A DNA stretch of 64,000 bases from JAJRPT01 sp964465945 (GCA_964465945.1 CAYXMM010000004.1:1-64000); one strand, 5' to 3'. Shown: positions 1 through 7,764, numbered from the stretch's first letter. Notes: generated from the sequence alone by a model not told the origin. Numbers and translations are program-made.

Positions 1-306
1 AAACGATTTATGAATAATTATTATAGTAGGGACAGAGCTTGCTCTGTCCTTTATATCATCATTTTTGGATTATTTTATATTTCAAAACGATTTATGAATA
101 ATTATTATAGTAGGGGCAGAGCTTGCTCTGTCCTTTATATCATCATTTTTAGATTATTTTATATTTCAAAACGATTTATGAATAATTATTATAGTAGGGG
201 CAGAGCTTGCTCTGTCCTTTATATCATCATTTTTAGATTATTTTATATTTCAAACCTATTTATAAATAAAATTATTATAGTAGGGGCAGAGCTTGCTCTG
301 TCCTTT
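1..306. repeat. 84-bp tandem repeat array, four copies, each with a palindrome
   Basis: Units begin at about 1, 85, 169 and 252; the first three are nearly identical and the fourth is diverged and cut short. Each unit holds an inverted repeat with 9-base arms and a TT loop (GGACAGAGC/GCTCTGTCC, at 30-49, 114-133, 198-217 and 284-303). The first copy is perfect; the others carry a G-T wobble. Because 84 is a multiple of three, one frame stays open through the array and reads as a 28-residue repeat, but there is no sign of selection for a protein. It looks like a dispersed intergenic palindromic repeat that has been tandemly amplified. The array may continue to the left of the window. Confidence 0.9.
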
Positions 307-349
307 AAAACACCTTTACTATGGAAATAATAGTAATATTTTGGATAAA

Positions 350-386
350 AAAAATTAAAAAAACCTTCGGGGAGGAAAGGGTTTGC
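350..386 (-). terminator. Rho-independent terminator after the DUF2283 remnant
   Basis: Read on the minus strand, an imperfect stem (AAACC...GGTTT with TTC/GAA above it, small bulge) is followed by a T-rich run at 349-364. It lies directly downstream of the stop codon at 389-391. Confidence 0.5.
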
Positions 387-388
387 CT

Positions 389-583
389 TTAAGAAATCGC
401 TAATTTTTGGTAAGACAAATCATTAATATCAACAATGCTTTTTGTATGCTCTAATATTATACTTACAACATTCCCATTTTTATCAAGTTCAACAAGAATA
501 CTATCATTAATGTCTTTTCTTTCAAAAATTATATTATTATTGAAATTTATCAATAATGTATCTGTATCTTGAAAATATTTTAT
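389..583 (-). pseudogene. DUF2283 family protein, start codon lost
   Basis: The minus-strand frame from 583 to the stop at 389-391 reads as a typical DUF2283 protein: a KYFQDTDTLLI opening, then ILVELDKNGNVVSIILEH and a short tail, about 64 residues, which is the family's normal full length. The codon where the initiating Met should be is ATA, and TAA lies immediately before it. No other in-frame ATG, GTG or TTG exists upstream. DUF2283 proteins are small, of unknown function, and often sit next to small DUF4258-type genes; no such partner is present here. It is either a decayed gene or one using a very unusual ATA start. Confidence 0.65.
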
Positions 584-670
584 TTACATTATAATTTCTT
601 TCTTAGTCTTTAATAAAAACAATCTTTATGAATACAAGACATATTTAGCACCCTAAATTCACACCTAAAC

Positions 671-697
671 AAAAACCCTGACATAATCAGGGATTTT
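671..697 (-). terminator. Terminator, probably the original tmRNA terminator
   Basis: On the minus strand a perfect 6-bp stem (CCCTGA/TCAGGG, 5-base loop) is followed by TTTTTG. It lies just past the left copy of the ssrA 3' end, where the original downstream region of ssrA would end up after integration. A second terminator serves the intact gene at 44361-44395. Confidence 0.8.
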
Positions 698-709
698 CAA
701 GTTTAGTTA

Positions 710-723
710 GTGGAGATGGCGGG
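710..723. repeat. attL core, 14 bp
   Basis: The sequence gtggagatggcggg is identical to the end of tmRNA at 44409-44422. To its left is host sequence with a minus-strand terminator; to its right is phage sequence. The homology stops after 14 bp, so this is the stranded original ssrA 3' end, not a second tmRNA. Confidence 0.8.
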
Positions 724-784
724 AGTGCATACCAGAATCCGACATCTCATTAAAAATCAATTAAAACCATTTATATTCAATCAC

Positions 785-828
785 TTACCGTATTGTCACT
801 TTTTACATATTTTAAGATTTTACGGTAA
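785..828. repeat. Inverted repeat between attL and the integrase
   Basis: Perfect 8-base arms (TTACCGTA at 785-792, TACGGTAA at 821-828) lie 28 bp apart between attL and the 3' end of the integrase gene. The position suits an integrase or excisionase binding site; there is no T-run to suggest a terminator. Confidence 0.45.
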
Positions 829-834
829 ATATCC

Positions 835-862
835 TTACGAGTTTAGGACATATTTAGGACAC
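835..862. repeat. 28-bp direct repeat, left copy
   Basis: It matches 44325-44352 with one mismatch. The core contains TTTAGGACA twice in direct orientation. It overlaps the last codons and stop of the integrase gene. Likely an arm-type integrase site or the trace of a second attachment event. Confidence 0.75.
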
Positions 863-1922
863 CTTTTCTACCGTTTTTTCTTCGCAATATTATTTCAGTT
901 AACCTCTTCGCTCCTAAAACTTCGAGGTAATGTTTTTCTTGTACACGTTTTGTGTGTCCTAATATTTCAGCTACGATATTCAAATCTAAATCTTCATCTT
1001 GAATCAGTTGGTTTTCTCTCATTTTTCTGATTGCATGAAAGTTTCCAGCATTGTCAATTTTTAATTCCTTCAAAGCGTCCCTAATCCATTTTTCTAATTT
1101 AGCATAAGAATTCCATTTGAACAACTTATTCTTATTGATTTCTTTGAACTGTTTTAATTCCTCGAGAATCGGGATAATCTCTGGAAAGGCATTAATCGGA
1201 AAAGGTCTATCTCTATTTCCTTTGCCATGGATAAGAATCTTTTCTTCATCAATATCTGACCAATTGACTTGAATAGCTTCGTTGACTCTGACTGCTGTTA
1301 CAGCGAGAAATCTTATGAATAGAGCAAACTCTTTTTTGTTTTGCTTATCAAAATATTCAAGTAGTTTATTGACTTCATCAATGCTAAATATTACGTACTC
1401 TGGTTTTACAGGTTTCGGAATGATATTCTTCTTTACCGGATTACGAACAAGATAACCTTCTTCAATACCATAATTAAATATTTGGCGTAAAGCTTGGAGA
1501 AGCTTTTGTTTTGTGTTCTGATGAAGTTTACTCTTTTGGATATTGTCGTGAATATGATTTTTGATATTCTCAAAATCATCGAGAAGGAAATCTTTCTTCA
1601 GGAAATGAGCACAAGATTGTTTGAACTTTCTTTGAGTTGTTATTGAAACATTAGGGAAGTGAACCTTACTGAATTCTTTGATTAATTGAAATGCACTTCT
1701 TTTTTCTTCCTGCTTTTGTTCTTCAACTGGTCTCAAATATTCCAAAACCCTTTTTTCAAGAATAGCTAAAGCTGTTTCCTTATTATTCAGGTGCCATTTC
1801 AAGTTAGTAGTAAGACGATTACCATTCAATTCGGTATATACGATCCCCTTTCGGTTAATGCAGAAACCGATATTATACAAGGGATGATCCCATCTTTGCT
1901 TTCTTGAACGAGGGCGTGCCAT
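843..1922 (-). CDS. int: Tyrosine recombinase/phage integrase
   Basis: A 359-aa site-specific recombinase that should catalyse integration and excision at the ssrA 3' end. The basic N-terminus (1-60) resembles an arm-binding region, followed by a SAM-like core-binding domain (about 75-165) and the catalytic domain (175-345). The expected residues are visible: Arg212 (TAVRVNEA), His296-x-x-Arg299 (HAIR), His323 (LGHT) and the nucleophile Tyr332 (KHYLEV). Length and motif order are normal, so it looks intact. It points away from the rest of the phage, and its last codons lie inside the 28-bp direct repeat, which places its 3' end about 120 bp from attL. No separate excisionase gene is recognisable. 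Confidence 0.95.
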   Translation of the reverse strand: MARPRSRKQRWDHPLYNIGFCINRKGIVYTELNGNRLTTNLKWHLNNKETALAILEKRVLEYLRPVEEQKQEEKRSAFQLIKEFSKVHFPNVSITTQRKFKQSCAHFLKKDFLLDDFENIKNHIHDNIQKSKLHQNTKQKLLQALRQIFNYGIEEGYLVRNPVKKNIIPKPVKPEYVIFSIDEVNKLLEYFDKQNKKEFALFIRFLAVTAVRVNEAIQVNWSDIDEEKILIHGKGNRDRPFPINAFPEIIPILEELKQFKEINKNKLFKWNSYAKLEKWIRDALKELKIDNAGNFHAIRKMRENQLIQDEDLDLNIVAEILGHTKRVQEKHYLEVLGAKRLTEIILRRKNGRKGVLNMS

Positions 1923-1951
1923 ATCCTAGTTAAACCTTTAAAATATCACAA

Positions 1952-3328
1952 TTATTGCTCATTATGTTCCCCGGTATTATCCAAAGATACTTTCCAAAAG
2001 CCACCTTTTGCCGGACCAACACGCTCTAAAATATTTTCTTTCTGTAATTTCTGGATATTTCTTTCGATGGAACGCTCGGTCACACCTACAATCACAGCTA
2101 TTTCAGGTATAGTAATTTGTGTATTCGATTTGATGAGTTCAATTATTTTCCCCGACGTTTTTCCCCGACGTTTTTCCCCGACGTTTTTCCCCGACGTTTT
2201 CTCCGAAACGTCTTGGATTTTTATTCTAAATTCTACCAATAAACCACCAAATTCATATCTTATCTCCGGTACTGGTAATCCTGCTATGCGGCATTCATCG
2301 GTTATCTTTTTAATACCACGTCCCCAAGACTCAATTAAACCTGCTCTGAAAAAAGCATTTGCAATGTCTGGATTAAAAGGATTTGAGGGATGTTCTCTTT
2401 GCAATTGTTCAATTGTCCAATTTTCAGGCAATTTGCCATCATTCCAAAAAACTATCCTGTTTTCATAGACTTTTATTTGAATAGGTATTCCACTACTGTA
2501 ATCTTTATGAACAATAGCATTAAGGAGAGCTTCACGTAGAGCAGCTTTTGGATAAGGATAAATCTCTACTCTATTGATTCCTTCGTAACTGATATTTGCC
2601 CTTAAATACTTGGTAAGAAGCAAATCCAAGGTTTTGTCCGCTTGTTCAAATAGATTTCCGGTTACAACATCCTGATAAATCAATTCAGTTTCAGTTTTAA
2701 AAAAACCAATTTTAATAAAAGCTCCTGTAACAAATCTTTCAGGATCATTATGAAACAGCATAACTGCCGCTCGTTTAATATATTCTCCCTCTTTTAAATT
2801 CAGATTTTCAATAAGGATTTCATTGCTTTCAGAAATTGCTTCATCGCTGATTCTGCCACTTTTTGAAGCCATTCGTTTAAATTTGTCAAAGGTTTGTGCC
2901 TCCAAATCACTAAATACAACATTTGGAACCGGAATACTATCCCAACGCTTACCATGTTTTCTCAAAAGAAACTTGTCAAGTGTAGCACCTTTCAATTCTT
3001 GATTAGTGCTTCCGCTTCGATAAAAGTATTGTCCTTTGTAATTAACAGGAAACGGATATTGCTCAACTCTTATTTCTAAGGATTCTTTATCTTTTTCAAA
3101 TTTTAAATTTACTTCAACGAAAATTCCTAATATGTCACGAACTTTATTTGGAATGTCTTCCATAAGTTTCTTAGCGTTTTCAATACCAATAACCTTCCCT
3201 TTGTCATTCTTACCAATTACAAGGACACCTCCCTGAGCATTTGCAAAACCGCAAATCCATTTAAGGTATTCATCTCTCCAAGATTCTTTCCATTCTATAT
3301 TTTGATGTTCGTGCATATCAATTTCCAT
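1952..3328 (-). CDS. AlbA_2 (Schlafen-type) domain regulator with ATPase-like and winged-helix regions
   Basis: A 458-aa protein. Residues about 5-130 form an AlbA_2/divergent-AAA_4 domain (HQNIEWKESW and FANAQGGVLVIG), a nucleic-acid-binding fold. The middle (about 250-370) resembles the HATPase_c_4 region of RecG-like regulators (YPYPKAALREALLNAIVHKDY, then NPDIANAFFRAGLIESWGRGI). After a Lys/Gly-rich linker, the last 65 residues form a winged helix (IPEIAVIVGVTERSIERNIQKLQ). The linker is encoded by four 13-bp tandem repeats. Such proteins are usually annotated as putative transcriptional regulators; their biochemical role is poorly known. The gene starts 2 bp after the stop of the upstream XRE gene, so the two form an operon. 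It could control lysogeny or act in defence. Confidence 0.8.
   Translation of the reverse strand: MEIDMHEHQNIEWKESWRDEYLKWICGFANAQGGVLVIGKNDKGKVIGIENAKKLMEDIPNKVRDILGIFVEVNLKFEKDKESLEIRVEQYPFPVNYKGQYFYRSGSTNQELKGATLDKFLLRKHGKRWDSIPVPNVVFSDLEAQTFDKFKRMASKSGRISDEAISESNEILIENLNLKEGEYIKRAAVMLFHNDPERFVTGAFIKIGFFKTETELIYQDVVTGNLFEQADKTLDLLLTKYLRANISYEGINRVEIYPYPKAALREALLNAIVHKDYSSGIPIQIKVYENRIVFWNDGKLPENWTIEQLQREHPSNPFNPDIANAFFRAGLIESWGRGIKKITDECRIAGLPVPEIRYEFGGLLVEFRIKIQDVSEKTSGKNVGEKRRGKTSGKIIELIKSNTQITIPEIAVIVGVTERSIERNIQKLQKENILERVGPAKGGFWKVSLDNTGEHNEQ
2149..2201. repeat. Four 13-bp tandem repeats inside the AlbA_2 gene
   Basis: The unit ccccgacgttttt starts at 2150, 2163, 2176 and 2189. Thirteen is not a multiple of three, so each copy is read in a different frame (NVGEK, RRGK, TSGK). 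All three frames are free of stops within the repeat. Gain or loss of one unit would put the downstream winged-helix codons out of frame. Confidence 0.9.
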
Positions 3329-3330
3329 TT

Positions 3331-3627
3331 TTAATTTGTTTTCGGAACCAATTCAATTTTCAAATCCATTTCGAGTGCTTTGGCAACTTTATTCAGAAAA
3401 GTTAGTGATGGAATTGTCTTTTTTAGTTCCATTCTGGCTATTACTGACTGTGTTGTTCCTACTCTATCTGCAAGTTCCTGCTGGGAATAACCGTATTTTT
3501 GACGAATTTGGTACAACTGCAGAACAATCCTATTTGCCAAGTCCAAATCTGAATAAGACTCCGTAACTGCTTTATCATTAAGCTGATAGAGCTTGATTTG
3601 GCTAATTAATTTTTCTATCTTTTTCAT
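3331..3627 (-). CDS. XRE-family helix-turn-helix repressor/antitoxin
   Basis: A 98-aa protein when started at ATG 3627, which has GGGAC upstream; an in-frame TTG at 3672 would add 15 residues but lies inside the operator-like repeats. The C-terminal half is a classical Cro/C1-type HTH (YSQQELADRVGTTQSVIARMELKKTIPSLTFLNKVAKAL). The N-terminal 40 residues are helical and resemble those of HigA-type antitoxins. The gene is promoter-proximal in a two-gene operon with the AlbA_2 protein, with inverted repeats just upstream, so autoregulation is likely. It may be the lysogeny repressor or a local regulator of its partner; no HigB-like toxin is adjacent. Confidence 0.85.
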   Translation of the reverse strand: MKKIEKLISQIKLYQLNDKAVTESYSDLDLANRIVLQLYQIRQKYGYSQQELADRVGTTQSVIARMELKKTIPSLTFLNKVAKALEMDLKIELVPKTN

Positions 3628-3666
3628 CTCATTTGTCCCATTATGTACATGACGTCTAAATTTTAA

Positions 3667-3709
3667 TAGCAAAATTGCTATAATTCGCCTTCCGTTAAAT
3701 TATAGCAAT
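3667..3709. promoter_or_regulatory. Operator-like inverted repeats upstream of the XRE gene
   Basis: Perfect 12-base arms, attgctataatt (3674-3685) and aattatagcaat (3698-3709), flank a 12-bp spacer. A further tagcaa half-site at 3667 pairs with ttgcta at 3675. The position directly upstream of the repressor's start suggests autoregulation. Confidence 0.65.
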
Positions 3710-3908
3710 ATCAGGATACTTAGACGAATGCTCATCAAAAATATTCCTTACATTTCGAGTAAAAACTGACCATATTTCTATGGCATTTTAATATAAAACT
3801 CTCCATTTAACATTTTTTAATGTTCTCTATTTTTTAATTAGCTCCTTTATTTAAAGATAAATGTAGCATTTTGACCCTGACATTGAGTTAAAACACTGTT
3901 TACCCATT

Positions 3909-4112
3909 TTATTTGATTAAGTGTTCATTGATTTGAAAATATCGTTTACCGATTGTATCTATAGGAGGGATATTATATGATTCTGGCTTAAGTAAGCCCT
4001 TTGATTTAGCATCTTCAAAATAATCTTTTAATTTTGAAAATTGTTCGTTACTTTCAAAGTGCTTTTCGTATTCAGTATTTATTTTATCAATTTTATCAAT
4101 AATTGTTTCCAT
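3909..4112 (-). CDS. 67-aa protein, partner of the SDH-type protease
   Basis: I do not recognise the family. The protein is acidic/basic mixed, mostly helical in the first 40 residues (METIIDKIDKINTEYEKHFE), and has a proline-containing tail (NIPPIDTIGKRYFQINEHL). It is soluble with no signal or membrane segment. The stop codon of the upstream protease gene (TAG) forms part of this gene's Shine-Dalgarno (TAGGAG, 7 nt before ATG), so the two are translationally coupled. It may be a substrate, adaptor or inhibitor of the protease; that is inference from position only. Confidence 0.7.
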   Translation of the reverse strand: METIIDKIDKINTEYEKHFESNEQFSKLKDYFEDAKSKGLLKPESYNIPPIDTIGKRYFQINEHLIK

Positions 4113-4120
4113 ATAATCTC

Positions 4121-4993
4121 CTATAAGAAAAATTTTCTATTATGAAGAAAAACTTTAAAGCCATTCTTAGCAATAAACTCATTTAATAAATCATTGTAAC
4201 TTCTTATTAAATCTCGTAATTCTTGATTGTCTGAATAATCATCAATATCAAGTTTCAATTCATTTTGCAATGTTTTAGCACTTATCATCCTTCCATGAGA
4301 ATGCCAATGCTTGTTACCACCTAAATCTTTTGCAATTTTCTTTGCTCTTTCTTTCTTTTCATCTAACGTAACTGATTGACCCAATAATTGAGTGTCAGTT
4401 CTATGATTATCCCAATCCTTAAATTTATACTCAACCAGCCATTTTTCTAATAAAGCTATTGTTAAATTCTTTGCTTGTTCAAAACTCCTTAACATTGCTA
4501 AATCTTGGTTTTGCAAAATAATTAATTCTGCACCTGATAATGTACCGATTCTTGCTTTTTCTAAAAGCTCTTCTACTTTATCTAAGTACCCCAATGCAGG
4601 TACGTAAGATGTCCCATTAAAAACTTGTGGGTCTATTGGACCTAATGAAGATGAATAATCCATAAATATTTTATCTCCGGACATACAAAAAATTGTACCT
4701 GCTGACATTGCATAATCGGGAACGACAAAATAAACTTCTTTATAATGAAAACGAATTATTTCAACCATTTTTTCAACAGTTTCAGCACTTCCACCAGGTG
4801 TGTTTAGAAAAACTGTCAGTCTTTCTTGGATTGATTTTTCTGTTTTTAGATTTTCAATAAAATCCCTAAAAAATTTCTCATATGAAGGGTGGATCTCACC
4901 AAAATAGAAAATAACATCAGACTCAAAATACTCTTCGAGCTTTTTTAAGTGAACATTAAGAGCTTCCTGTATTGTTCTTTCTAAAATTTGCAT
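4121..4993 (-). CDS. SDH-family ClpP-fold serine protease
   Basis: A 290-aa protein matching the SDH_sah (serine dehydrogenase proteinase) family, which has the ClpP/crotonase fold. Visible motifs are the oxyanion-loop NTPGGS (64-69), the nucleophile in AMSAGT (Ser97), and GPIDPQ (118-123). The C-terminal part has HWHSHGR and a long helical tail. There is no signal peptide, although related SppA-like enzymes act at membranes. Soluble SDH proteases are scattered in genomic islands and their roles are mostly unknown. Here it is the first gene of a two-gene operon in the phage accessory region, beside a serine recombinase, which fits cargo acquired by transfer. A role in anti-phage defence or superinfection exclusion is a hypothesis. 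Confidence 0.85.
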   Translation of the reverse strand: MQILERTIQEALNVHLKKLEEYFESDVIFYFGEIHPSYEKFFRDFIENLKTEKSIQERLTVFLNTPGGSAETVEKMVEIIRFHYKEVYFVVPDYAMSAGTIFCMSGDKIFMDYSSSLGPIDPQVFNGTSYVPALGYLDKVEELLEKARIGTLSGAELIILQNQDLAMLRSFEQAKNLTIALLEKWLVEYKFKDWDNHRTDTQLLGQSVTLDEKKERAKKIAKDLGGNKHWHSHGRMISAKTLQNELKLDIDDYSDNQELRDLIRSYNDLLNEFIAKNGFKVFLHNRKFFL

Positions 4994-5086
4994 TTATCTA
5001 TTTTCCAAAATAACAAATTTACCATTTTTTCTCCAATCAATTTATATAAAAATCAACATTTCCCAAAACTTATACTTTATTTCAAC

Positions 5087-5689
5087 TTATTTTTTTAAAT
5101 CATACTTTTTTACAAAATTCGAGACAGTAAACCTGTTTACTCCTAAAATTCGTGCAATACCGGAAAAAGAAATTTTTTTCTCCAATAACTCTCCAATGTG
5201 TTTTTCCTGTCCTGTCAATTTCATCTTTGAGGATTTCCTACCCTTAGGTCTACCGAGAATTACTCCTTCAGCTCTTTTACGTGCCAACGCTTCTTTGGTG
5301 CGTTGAGAGATAAGATTCCTTTCTATTTCAGCAGACAAACCAAAAGCAAAAGCTAATACCTTGGAGCTAATATCATTTCCTAAACGATAATTGTCTTTAA
5401 TAGTCCAGACCTGTATTTCTCTATTCATACATTCATTCAATACCCCCATTATCATTAGCAAACTTCTACCTAAGCGAGAAAGCTCGGAACAAATTAGTAC
5501 ATCACCTTTCTTCAATTTTTTCAGTAATGTTCCTAATTTTCTATCTTCAACATTTTTTTTCCCTGAAATAGTTTCCTCTATCCATTGGAATACTACAAAT
5601 TCATTCTGTAAACAAAAGCGATTAATTTCAAAACGTTGGTTCTCGACTGTTTGTTTATCTGTGCTAACCCTGATGTAACCGTAAATCAT
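5087..5689 (-). CDS. Serine recombinase (resolvase/invertase type)
   Basis: A 200-aa protein of the small serine recombinase family. The N-terminal catalytic domain has IRVST with nucleophile Ser9, ELSRLGRSL with the conserved arginines, and the E-helix (SAEIERNLISQRTKEALARKRAEG) leading to GRPKGRK. The last 45 residues form a Hin-like HTH (ISFSGIARILGVNRFTVSNFVKK). It probably acts on short sites near its own gene, but I found no flanking inverted repeats marking an invertible segment and no clear res site. It stands next to a broken type IIG gene and a truncated primase, and may have taken part in that rearrangement. Confidence 0.9.
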   Translation of the reverse strand: MIYGYIRVSTDKQTVENQRFEINRFCLQNEFVVFQWIEETISGKKNVEDRKLGTLLKKLKKGDVLICSELSRLGRSLLMIMGVLNECMNREIQVWTIKDNYRLGNDISSKVLAFAFGLSAEIERNLISQRTKEALARKRAEGVILGRPKGRKSSKMKLTGQEKHIGELLEKKISFSGIARILGVNRFTVSNFVKKYDLKK

Positions 5690-5753
5690 GATTTACCTTT
5701 TCTATAATTTTAAAAATTCTTAAATCCATATAATTTTTTTATGCCATTTTTAG

Positions 5754-6209
5754 CGAAAGAAAACCAGCGTTTATATTAAGCAACATGAAAGCTTATCATC
5801 ATTTGTGTTAAGTGATAGCTGGGTTGTATTATCTCCAATTGAGGCTCAAATAAAACAAAAAATCGAAACAATTGGAACACCTCTAAAAAATTGGGATATT
5901 CTAATAAACTATGGAATAAAAACAGGTTATAATGAAGCTTTTATTATTGACGGAAAGAAAAAGGCAGAACTAATTGAACAGGATCCTAAATCTGCTGAAA
6001 TTATTAGACCGATTTTAAGAGGCAAAGACATCAGAAAGTATTTTATTGAATTTGAAAATATGTGGCTAATAAACACTCATAACGGATATAAAACAAAATC
6101 AGGTAATTTAGTTCAAAGAATAAATATTGAATCATATCCAGCTGTAAAAAAACATTTAGATAAATATTGGAAAAATCTTTCAACAAGAAAATGCTCTTAC
6201 GCCTACTGA
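5754..6209 (+). pseudogene. Fragment of a type IIG restriction-modification enzyme (TaqI-like specificity domain)
   Basis: The plus frame from about 5754 reads as the C-terminal target-recognition part of Eco57I/type IIG enzymes: DSWVVLSPIEAQIKQKIE, GTPLKNWDI, GIKTGYNEAFIID, PKSAEIIRPILRGKDI and YPAVKKHLDKYWKNL. A normal protein of this kind exceeds 900 residues; here the methyltransferase part and most of the C-terminus are absent. No proper start is present (GTG at 5805 is only the first possible one). From about 6175 the sequence belongs to a primase-helicase in another frame, and this frame stops at 6209. It is a dead fragment at a recombination junction. Confidence 0.8.
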
Positions 6210-6339
6210 AAAAGTATATCAATGGTTTGAATCAAGGAAGATACCAAAAGAAGTAGTTGACCGGAATAGAATAACGATTGAAAAGGTTTTTCTTTCCCAA
6301 CTTGAGAAAGAAGATACTTGTATTTGTTTTAACTATTTT

Positions 6340-7764
6340 TTGGGTGATATGCTTGTCAATATCAAGTATAGAAACCCGCAGAAAGTGTTTCAACAGGTTA
6401 AAAGCGGTTCAAAAGTGTTCTATAAGCTCAACGACCTTGAGAATCAGACAGAAGCAATAATCACAGAAGGAGAAGTTGACGCACTTAGCTTTGAAGTTGC
6501 TGGTCTGATAAATGCAGTATCTGTACCTGATGGTGGAATTAATCCGGAAGTAAGGCAGATTCAAACAAAGCTTGACTATCTCGATAATTGCTCGGAATAT
6601 TTCAAAAATATGCATAGGATTTACCTTGCAACTGATTCAGATGCACCGGGTATTCGGTTAAGGGAAGAACTTGCAAGAAGACTTGGTAAAACAAGATGTT
6701 GGATTGTCAGGTATCCTAAAGACTGTAAAGATGCTAATGAGGTTCTGGTCAAATACGGGAAGGCAAAACTTAAAGAATGCATTGAGAAATCTGAACTTTA
6801 TCCAATAGAAGGTATCCACTATGCCAATGATAGAAGAGATGAACTCAAAGACTTGTACGATAATGGCTTCCCTAACGGAGCAAAGACAGGTTATTCTAAT
6901 CTTGACGAATTGATTACTTTCTTTGGTTCACAACTGACAATTGTTACCGGAATACCTTCCCATGGAAAATCAAATTTCATGGATCAGTTGATGTTAAAAC
7001 TTGCTATAAACCATAACTGGTCCTGGGGAATTTTTTCTCCGGAGAATGCTACAATTGAGATTCATTTGTTAAGATTATGCGAAATCCTTGTAGGAAAACC
7101 GTTCCTGAAGGATTACAACGGAAGAATGAGCTTTGATGAAATGGAAGGAGCTAGGGACTTTATAAACGAACATACTTTCTTTATTCTTCCAGACAATGAA
7201 GAATACAGACTTGAAAGAATACTCGAAGCCGCAAGTGGTCTTGTTTTGAAGCACGGTATAAAAGGATTGATTCTCGATCCTTGGAACACACTTGAACACC
7301 AATATGGGAACGATTCGGAAACGATTTATACCGGAAAAGTTCTTAATCAGCTTAAATATTTTGCTCGAATCCATGATATTCACTTGATTCTGGTGGCACA
7401 CCCACGGAAGATGGCTCGAAAGAAGGATAGCAAACTGTTTGAAGTGCCAACACTCTATGATATTTCAGGTTCGGCAAATTGGTTTAACATTGCAGACAAT
7501 GGAATGGTAGTTTACCGGCAGTTTTCAGAGGATTTTACCGAAAGCTACCCGATAGTTTATATTCAGAAGGTAAAGCACAAATTCATTGGTAAGACAGGTT
7601 TCGCTAAATTTGACTTTGATGTTTCTTGTCAAAGGTATATCGAAAAGGCTGGGAAACAAGGTAGGAACGAACTTGAAAATCATGTTGAATTATGTACAGC
7701 TGGTTATCCAAGTTCTTGGATGACTGAGTGGGAGAACCGGAACGATGAAGATGTAGGTTTTTGA
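6340..7764 (+). CDS. Phage primase-helicase (TOPRIM + DnaB-like), N-terminally truncated
   Basis: T7 gp4-like replication protein. The frame is open back to 6160 and already reads as the pre-TOPRIM part (EKVYQWFESRKIPKEVV) from about 6178, but there is no start codon before TTG 6340 and ATG 6349, and the zinc-finger and N-terminal primase residues are missing. What remains is a TOPRIM fold (EAIITEGEVDALS and ATDSDAPG) and a RecA/DnaB helicase domain with Walker A GIPSHGKSNF, Walker B GLILDPWN and a LVAHPRKM motif. A helicase-only product could be made from the internal start, but full primase function is unlikely. The break coincides with the end of the type IIG fragment. Confidence 0.85.
   Translation: MGDMLVNIKYRNPQKVFQQVKSGSKVFYKLNDLENQTEAIITEGEVDALSFEVAGLINAVSVPDGGINPEVRQIQTKLDYLDNCSEYFKNMHRIYLATDSDAPGIRLREELARRLGKTRCWIVRYPKDCKDANEVLVKYGKAKLKECIEKSELYPIEGIHYANDRRDELKDLYDNGFPNGAKTGYSNLDELITFFGSQLTIVTGIPSHGKSNFMDQLMLKLAINHNWSWGIFSPENATIEIHLLRLCEILVGKPFLKDYNGRMSFDEMEGARDFINEHTFFILPDNEEYRLERILEAASGLVLKHGIKGLILDPWNTLEHQYGNDSETIYTGKVLNQLKYFARIHDIHLILVAHPRKMARKKDSKLFEVPTLYDISGSANWFNIADNGMVVYRQFSEDFTESYPIVYIQKVKHKFIGKTGFAKFDFDVSCQRYIEKAGKQGRNELENHVELCTAGYPSSWMTEWENRNDEDVGF

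Noticed and set aside
1..306. CRISPR array
   Set aside because: The whole 84-bp unit is repeated; there are no variable spacers and no cas genes in the window.
10..330. 106-aa reading frame through the repeat array
   Set aside because: It only repeats one 28-residue block because the unit length is a multiple of three; no protein-like variation and it crosses the hairpins.
711..760. tRNA or second tmRNA end at the left boundary
   Set aside because: Only the 14-bp acceptor-stem core is shared; the T-arm GTTCGA and the rest of a tRNA cannot be drawn.
2067..2468. Plus-strand frame opposite the AlbA_2 gene
   Set aside because: Shadow of the real minus-strand gene, created by the 13-bp repeat staying open in all frames.
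5087..5760. Invertible DNA segment controlled by the serine recombinase
   Set aside because: No inverted-repeat pair was found around the gene or the tail-fibre genes.
5754..6209. Functional BREX or type IIG restriction system
   Set aside because: Only part of the specificity region remains and no methyltransferase, nuclease or partner gene is present.
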